Below, piece by piece: positions 60,910 to 64,000 of a stretch of DNA of 64,000 nucleotides. The notes beneath the pieces are model-generated. The model did not search any database, was not told where the DNA came from, and was given only the letters and a program-made list of their open reading frames with translations. Position numbers and translations under genes: made by a program. Location of the stretch: contig CAMWCA010000004.1 of assembly GCA_947172705.1 (NCBI GenBank), positions 1 to 64,000 on the forward strand. Direction: 5' to 3'. Position 1 is the stretch's first letter. Each line of letters starts with the position of its first letter. This DNA comes from an uncultured Lachnospiraceae bacterium. GTDB taxonomy: Bacteria > Bacillota > Clostridia > Lachnospirales > Lachnospiraceae.

Positions 60910-61944
60910 ATGGGAAAAAACTATTTAGCGGGGATTATATTATTACTTTTAATTGCACTTGTGAGCGGTCAGGAAGAAAAGAAGACAGGGCAAATTAAAA
61001 ATAATTATTGTGCTATAAGAGAATTTACAGATTTAGATTATTATTTATTCTGTGATGTTGCTGTGAACAGCAAGAGAGATGCAAATGGTATTGACCATGA
61101 ATATTTTATTATTGGAGCAAATACCCCAAGTATAGAAGATGGAAAAAGATTATATCAGGAATTTAATAAAGGGTACTTAACGAGAAGCAAAATAACAGGG
61201 AGAACCATTTCATACATTTCACCTGACTGTAAATGGGTCATAGCAAAGAAGGAACCAGTCAGTGGTGATGATCCTATAAGAAGGCAGATTTTGCTGTATG
61301 AAGGAAAAAAGAAAACAGAAAGGATGGATCCTTTTACAGCAATTAATCCAATTATAATCGTAAAAAGTGATAATGCGTATGCACAGATGGATGAAGAAAT
61401 ACACAGTAAGCTGGAAACATTAGCGGATAAAAAATATTTTGAGAGATATTTTATTAAGCCAATTCTTAATGAACAGGGGAATTTAGCTATTGGGGCGAAA
61501 TTTAATAGCGAAATGGAAATATGGGATATTGCAGATGGAACAACAATATGGAAATTCAGGTTTACGGAAAACGAAATGCCTATGTCCAATTTGGATCTGG
61601 TGCAATTCTGGGGAGATAAAACAGAAGGAAAAGTAATTATTGAATATGATAGAAATTTTTATAAAATAAGCTATCCATCTAACGAGGTAGAATATATAGG
61701 AAGGGATATGTATTCTTTGTGCTATAGCCCTGATAGAAAATACGCGGCGTATTCCAGTTGTTATAATGAGAGAGCAATAGGGGATGAAGAAGCGGATGAA
61801 CTAGAGAAAATTGCTCCGGGAATCTATATTATGGAGGTGTCAACAGGAAGGACGGCGTATATAGAACAGGACATTGATATGTGGGAACTGTGCAGGCGAG
61901 TATTTGTGTGGGTGGAAAAGGAAAATTTTGAGAAGCGTAATTGA
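60910..61944 (+). CDS. Exported propeller-like protein, possible immunity
   Basis: The 344-aa protein has a signal sequence (about 1-20) without a lipobox. It is beta-rich with WD40/TolB-like units (KFNSEMEIWDIADGTTIWKFR, SLCYSPDRKYAAYSSC, GIYIMEVSTGRTAYI), in the style of the Rhs immunity family but not close. Its stop lies inside a Uma2 remnant that begins at 61940. An imperfect hairpin without T-run (near 60840-60858) separates it from the LRR gene. Confidence 0.65.
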   Translation: MGKNYLAGIILLLLIALVSGQEEKKTGQIKNNYCAIREFTDLDYYLFCDVAVNSKRDANGIDHEYFIIGANTPSIEDGKRLYQEFNKGYLTRSKITGRTISYISPDCKWVIAKKEPVSGDDPIRRQILLYEGKKKTERMDPFTAINPIIIVKSDNAYAQMDEEIHSKLETLADKKYFERYFIKPILNEQGNLAIGAKFNSEMEIWDIADGTTIWKFRFTENEMPMSNLDLVQFWGDKTEGKVIIEYDRNFYKISYPSNEVEYIGRDMYSLCYSPDRKYAAYSSCYNERAIGDEEADELEKIAPGIYIMEVSTGRTAYIEQDIDMWELCRRVFVWVEKENFEKRN

Positions 61945-62062
61945 TTGATGAAAAAATATTTTATATGACGCTGTCAAATATAAGGCATCAAATGCTCGTA
62001 TAAGATGAAAGCCACAAATTGGTATCTGAAAAGGATAGAAAGATGAAGCATCGACGAAAATG
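61940..62062 (+). pseudogene. Remnants of a second Uma2-LRR gene pair
   Basis: Bases 61940-61999 match the Uma2 gene at 59221-59280 (ATTGATTGATG.AAAATAT.. to ..AAGGCATCAAATGCT.GT). Bases 62007-62062 match the LRR leader and start (TCTGAAAAGGATA.A.., then ATGAAGCATCGACGAAAATGG against ATGAAATGTAAACGGAAGTGG). The mini-frame from ATG 62043 stops after 16 codons. The order of the intact pair is kept with its middle lost. Confidence 0.75.
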
Positions 62063-62073
62063 GCAGAAGATTT

Positions 62074-62382
62074 TTGAAAAATGGTATTATTGAGATGATT
62101 TCTGGAAGCGCCGGAAAAGAATACCATACCTTTTACCAACTGGAGAAAAATTCGGGAATTGCATGGTCTTTAGAAGAAGTTTACGATATTCCCGAAAATT
62201 GGGGAGAAGGGGAAGGGATGCTGTATTACAGAAGCGTTTACCCCGAATCTAAGGATGAGGAGCTTACAGAGGAAGAGTATTTCGATGTGCTGAACCAGTA
62301 TGGGGCAACTCCAATAGAATTGGAGTGGCATACCGTGGAAGGATTTTGGAATCCTGAAAATGCAGCAGAATTAGGGAATTAA
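62074..62382 (+). CDS. Hypothetical protein, perhaps a fragment
   Basis: The 102-aa acidic frame (..WSLEEVYDIPENWGEGEGML.., ..YFDVLNQYGATPIELEW) shows no known domain. Its start is uncertain: TTG 62074 lies in the remnant region without SD, and ATG 62095 is next. The first residues IIEMIS look like Uma2 IIEIVS, so a fusion of remnants is possible. Confidence 0.4.
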   Translation: MKNGIIEMISGSAGKEYHTFYQLEKNSGIAWSLEEVYDIPENWGEGEGMLYYRSVYPESKDEELTEEEYFDVLNQYGATPIELEWHTVEGFWNPENAAELGN

Positions 62383-62399
62383 AATCATAGGGGGAGGAT

Positions 62400-64000
62400 A
62401 TGCGCAGAATAAAATGGGGGATGAAAGCTGTTATTTTTGTGGCGGCGTTATTATGTATTCCGATAAAGAGCCATGCATATTTCAGCAAAAACAGCGACTA
62501 TATTCTAAAGTCAGAAAAGCCGGAAGGCAAAATGGCTGGAGATTACCTGGAGTTTGTCAGTGATGAAGTTTACAGGGTGGAGAGTGGAGATACCCTGTGG
62601 CAGATTGCAAAGTCTCATTGGGGGAGCGGTGCGCTGTATCAGCAGATCATGTTGGATAATCCTGATGTGATCAAAGCACCGGAGTTGCTTATGCCCGGAA
62701 CAGAGCTTAAGTTGAAAAGAAAACTGTATACCAGGGTTGGAGTTGAGAATTTTTCAGATCCTGACTTATCTGAGAAGGTGGTGTACATAGAGACAGAAGC
62801 GTTTAAAATGAAGAGTTTTTCTTCGCCCTACCGGATATTTTTAAGTATGCCATATTTAAGCGATTTACAAGATGCAGATCCTTATGCCAACTGGGAAGAA
62901 TTTCAAAAGGAGGTTGCTGCATGTAGTAAGGAAATTTGTGGAGAGCGGGTATCCGACCTTACATTTGAGAGGTATCAGATAACTGGTTTTGGGTTTTTGT
63001 GCAGTTATAGCTTTAGTTTTGATGCAGGGGACAGAGAGTATATGATTATTGCATCTTTCTGTTATAATGACACAACCAAAAGTGAAGCCTTTACTTTATA
63101 TGATAAAGAATATTGCACGGAAAAGTGGCTGAAAGAAGTAAAGGGGAAAACTTTTTTTGAAGTTATTAGATATTTGGAACCGAATATGTTTTGTATGAAG
63201 ACACAAGATTATATAGGGTGGGAGGATTGGAATTATCCGCAGCTTAGAAATCCTTTTACAGACGCCATGGAGCATTTGTACACGGGACCGCTCGAACAAG
63301 CGGAGCATGATCCCGATGACGTGATTCTCAAGTGGAAAGAACCGGCATTTGAGAAGTTGGTGCGTGAGGAGCTTGCCAGCCTGTGGCAACTTACACCGGA
63401 AGAAAAGCAGGCATTTATGGAGCGGGACATGACGGCAGGCGATTTAAGCAAAATAGAAAAGCTGAAGATCTCCTATTATCCGGAAAACACGGATACAGAG
63501 GAACTTTTGTGCTTGCAGTTGAATGAACATACAAAAAATGCAGAGAGGGAAACGGAAATAACAATAGAGCGCTCAGAAATGCCAAAACTGTTGAACACAT
63601 TAGAAGATTTGAAAAATTTTCCTGAACTGAAAGAGCTGGAAATCAGATTATATGATTCCGACATCACGGATCTGTCCTGCATAGGGAAACTGACAAACCT
63701 GCAGATCCTTGACTGTAATATATGGTCGAAAGAAGTTCAGGTAGAAAATATAGATTTCCTTGGCAATTTGGTAAACCTGCGGACATTGTGCCTGGGAGGA
63801 TGGGGATTGGGAGGAATGACATACTTTTTTAATGGCATCACAGATTTATCGGTACTTTCCAACTGCCCTCATCTGGCTTATCTGACTTTACTTACAGGAA
63901 ATGTGGAAAGCTATGATTTTCTGAAAAAGCTGCCGGAAATTTATTCTTTCAGACTGGATTCCGCAGGGGATTGTATGAATGTAAAACCGGATGAGACGTT
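62400..64000 (+). CDS. LysM and leucine-rich-repeat exported protein, cut by the window end
   Basis: ATG 62400 follows GGGGGAGGAT. The visible 533 residues have a signal peptide (about 1-26), a LysM domain (about 58-105: YRVESGDTLWQIAKSHWG..NPDVI..LLMPGTELKLK) that should bind peptidoglycan, a 270-residue unassigned region, and LRR units from about 400 (FPELKELEIRLYDSDI, LTNLQILDCNIW, LVNLRTLCLGGWG). The protein continues beyond 64000. It is the fourth LRR- or repeat-bearing exported protein in this part. Confidence 0.85.
   Translation, partial: MRRIKWGMKAVIFVAALLCIPIKSHAYFSKNSDYILKSEKPEGKMAGDYLEFVSDEVYRVESGDTLWQIAKSHWGSGALYQQIMLDNPDVIKAPELLMPGTELKLKRKLYTRVGVENFSDPDLSEKVVYIETEAFKMKSFSSPYRIFLSMPYLSDLQDADPYANWEEFQKEVAACSKEICGERVSDLTFERYQITGFGFLCSYSFSFDAGDREYMIIASFCYNDTTKSEAFTLYDKEYCTEKWLKEVKGKTFFEVIRYLEPNMFCMKTQDYIGWEDWNYPQLRNPFTDAMEHLYTGPLEQAEHDPDDVILKWKEPAFEKLVREELASLWQLTPEEKQAFMERDMTAGDLSKIEKLKISYYPENTDTEELLCLQLNEHTKNAERETEITIERSEMPKLLNTLEDLKNFPELKELEIRLYDSDITDLSCIGKLTNLQILDCNIWSKEVQVENIDFLGNLVNLRTLCLGGWGLGGMTYFFNGITDLSVLSNCPHLAYLTLLTGNVESYDFLKKLPEIYSFRLDSAGDCMNVKPDET

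Noticed and set aside
1..64000. tRNA, rRNA, insertion sequences or attachment sites
   Set aside because: I saw no cloverleaf, no transposase frame and no terminal inverted repeats. The recombination scars seem to come from short direct homology instead.

Overview
The window looks like a chromosomal segment of a low-to-medium G+C Bacillota, most likely a Lachnospiraceae-type gut clostridium. Reasons seen in the sequence: a typical 149-aa NrdR, strong AGGAGG ribosome binding sites, sigma-A promoters (TTGACA-N17-TATAAT before nrdR), a LytTR regulator, lipoprotein signals, and type III toxin-antitoxin relics of a kind common in clostridia. Taxonomy is inferred from style, not from an rRNA.

Region 1 (1-2.0 kb): nrdR, a small XRE regulator and a LytTR response regulator. 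Region 2 (2.0-37.6 kb): one long, mostly gap-free, plus-strand cluster that I read as a contractile injection system of T6SS/phage-tail type in a Gram-positive. It holds a membrane VWA protein, a predicted sheath protein, two tube (Hcp-like) paralogs, a J-domain protein, an Rhs effector with a PAAR-like DUF4280 head, two copies of a five-gene spike module (VgrG-like A, a 70-aa protein, two DcrB/DUF1795-like adaptors, VgrG-like B), two FHA proteins, a PP2C phosphatase, a membrane PP2C-like protein that has lost a metal-binding Asp, an Hsp70/actin-like ATPase with a SAP-like segment, and several unassigned proteins that are candidates for the baseplate. No ClpV, TssJLM or recognisable gp25/TssF/TssG is visible, so the machine is divergent or completed elsewhere.

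Effectors and immunity: three DUF4280 effectors share the head and differ in the C-terminal tip: Rhs plus a permuted NlpC-like H...C domain, a C39/papain-like domain, and an unknown domain. Each is followed by genes for membrane-anchored or lipoprotein products, the candidate immunity proteins. The Rhs toxin is followed by three paralogous immunity genes. The second and third still carry the last codons of a lost toxin tip in front of them, with the same stop/start overlap as the living pair.

Region 3 (37.7-64 kb) is AT-rich and is a yard of effectors, orphan immunity genes, duplications and remnants. It contains three copies of an X-Y gene pair (one broken, in a 1.13-kb near-identical repeat), a frameshifted lipoprotein paralog, dinD, a STAND (NB-ARC/TPR) NTPase, two divergently arranged type III toxin-antitoxin loci whose RNA antitoxin parts look intact while both toxin genes are broken, duplicated-domain exported proteins, a DUF4143 ATPase, a Uma2-family protein, and LRR/LysM proteins. 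A direct-repeat promoter element (two copies of ATGATGCAA at an 11-bp period, exactly 7 bp before TATAAT) recurs four times in this region, with a fifth degenerate copy, mostly before exported proteins.
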